5,610 nt of DNA, taken from CAWUJT01 sp963922715. GTDB lineage: Bacteria > Pseudomonadota > Alphaproteobacteria > Rhodobacterales > Rhodobacteraceae. The notes beneath the pieces were generated by a model. That model had not been told where the DNA came from. It did no database searches and saw only the letters and a list, made by a program, of their open reading frames with translations. Location: assembly GCA_963922715.1 (NCBI GenBank), contig CAWUJT010000117.1, positions 1 through 5,610 of the forward strand, in the 5' to 3' direction. Position numbers and translations under genes: made by a program. Of this stretch, positions 5,213 to 5,610 are shown one piece after another; the first letter of the stretch is position 1; each line of letters starts with the position of its first letter.

Positions 5213-5610
5213 ATGTCCAAACTGGTGACAATATTCGGGGGTTCAGGCTTTGTCGGCCGTTATATCGCGCGCCGGATAGCGAAAGAGGGCTGGCGTGTAC
5301 GGGTTGCGGTCCGCCGCCCGAATGAGGCTCTTTTTGTCAAAACCTACGGTGTGGTTGGGCAAGTGGTGCCCGTTTTTGCCAATATTAGAGATGACGCAAG
5401 TATTGCAGCAGCGGTCAAAGGGGCTGACGCCGTTGTCAATTGCGTTGGGATATTGAACGAGAGCGGCAAAAATACATTTCAGGCGATTCAAGCCGATGGT
5501 GCGGCCCGCATTGCGCAATTAACAGCGGCAGAAGGCATATCGCGCTTGGTCCATCTGTCTGCGATAGGTGCCGATTCAAACAGCGACAGCGCGTATGCAA
5601 AAAGCAAAGC
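5213..5610 (+). CDS. NDUFA9-like NAD(P)-binding oxidoreductase (5' part)
   Basis: The first 132 codons are present and the gene continues past the right edge. The protein is an atypical short-chain dehydrogenase with a Rossmann fold. It has a glycine-rich GGSGFVGR (residues 9-16), a basic RVAVRRP stretch after the second strand (30-36, suggesting NADP(H)), NCVGIL (76-81), and LSAIGADS before YAKSKA, which holds the YxxxK-type pair. These are hallmarks of the complex I NDUFA9 subunit family and its bacterial homologues, which bind NADPH and help stabilise complex I or act in quinone-related chemistry. The role in bacteria is less clear. The start is fixed by AGGAG (5203-5207) and a TAG codon directly before the ATG. 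It follows the PHP gene by 174 bases and is probably unrelated to it. Confidence 0.88.
   Translation, partial: MSKLVTIFGGSGFVGRYIARRIAKEGWRVRVAVRRPNEALFVKTYGVVGQVVPVFANIRDDASIAAAVKGADAVVNCVGILNESGKNTFQAIQADGAARIAQLTAAEGISRLVHLSAIGADSNSDSAYAKSK

Noticed and set aside
1..5610. CRISPR array, tRNA/rRNA, insertion sequence or prophage signs
   Set aside because: I see no regularly spaced repeats, no cloverleaf or rRNA sequence, no transposase or integrase motifs and no terminal inverted repeats; the window is compact and ordinary in gene content.

Overview
The window reads like a chromosomal segment of an alphaproteobacterium, most likely a Rhodobacteraceae/Roseobacter-type organism. The reasons are the moderate GC content, a ugp glycerol-3-phosphate transporter whose binding-protein gene comes first, a 2-phosphoglycerate-kinase-like P-loop protein of a type I recall from Rhodobacteraceae, and an NDUFA9-like complex I-associated dehydrogenase. 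The genus cannot be fixed from the sequence alone.

Layout. On the minus strand, in transcription order, lie: a GpdQ/CpdA-like metallophosphodiesterase (3969-3172); a small P-loop kinase-like protein (3175-2597), whose ATG overlaps the phosphodiesterase stop in an ATGA junction; then, after a 171-base gap, ugpB (2425-1094), ugpA (995-114) and the first 34 codons of ugpE (103-1, running off the left edge). On the plus strand, diverging from the phosphodiesterase, are a PHP-domain phosphoesterase (4139-5038) and, after a 174-base gap in which I see no convincing element, the 5' part of an NDUFA9-like NAD(P)-binding protein (5213 to the right edge).

Regulation. The 169-base divergent spacer (3970-4138) carries two Pho-box-like direct repeats with the diagnostic 11-base period. 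One faces the PHP gene (4080-4097, 12 of 14 consensus bases, with a -10-like hexamer at the expected distance). The other faces the phosphodiesterase operon (4031-4014, 10 of 14). They end 41 and 44 bases from the two start codons. A weaker repeat of the same period lies in front of ugpB, interleaved with an imperfect AT-rich dyad. A perfect 10-bp hairpin followed by a T-run lies between ugpB and ugpA and looks like an attenuator or mRNA stabiliser that would favour excess binding protein.

How it fits together. The best reading is a phosphate-starvation module. UgpB/A/E (plus an ATPase presumably just outside) would import glycerol-3-phosphate and glycerophosphodiesters. The phosphodiesterase would cleave the diesters to glycerol-3-phosphate and an alcohol. 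The kinase-like protein and the PHP phosphoesterase, both of unknown substrate, would handle products or related phosphate esters. The transporter assignment is strong. The Pho control and the roles of the kinase and PHP proteins are inference from motifs and position.
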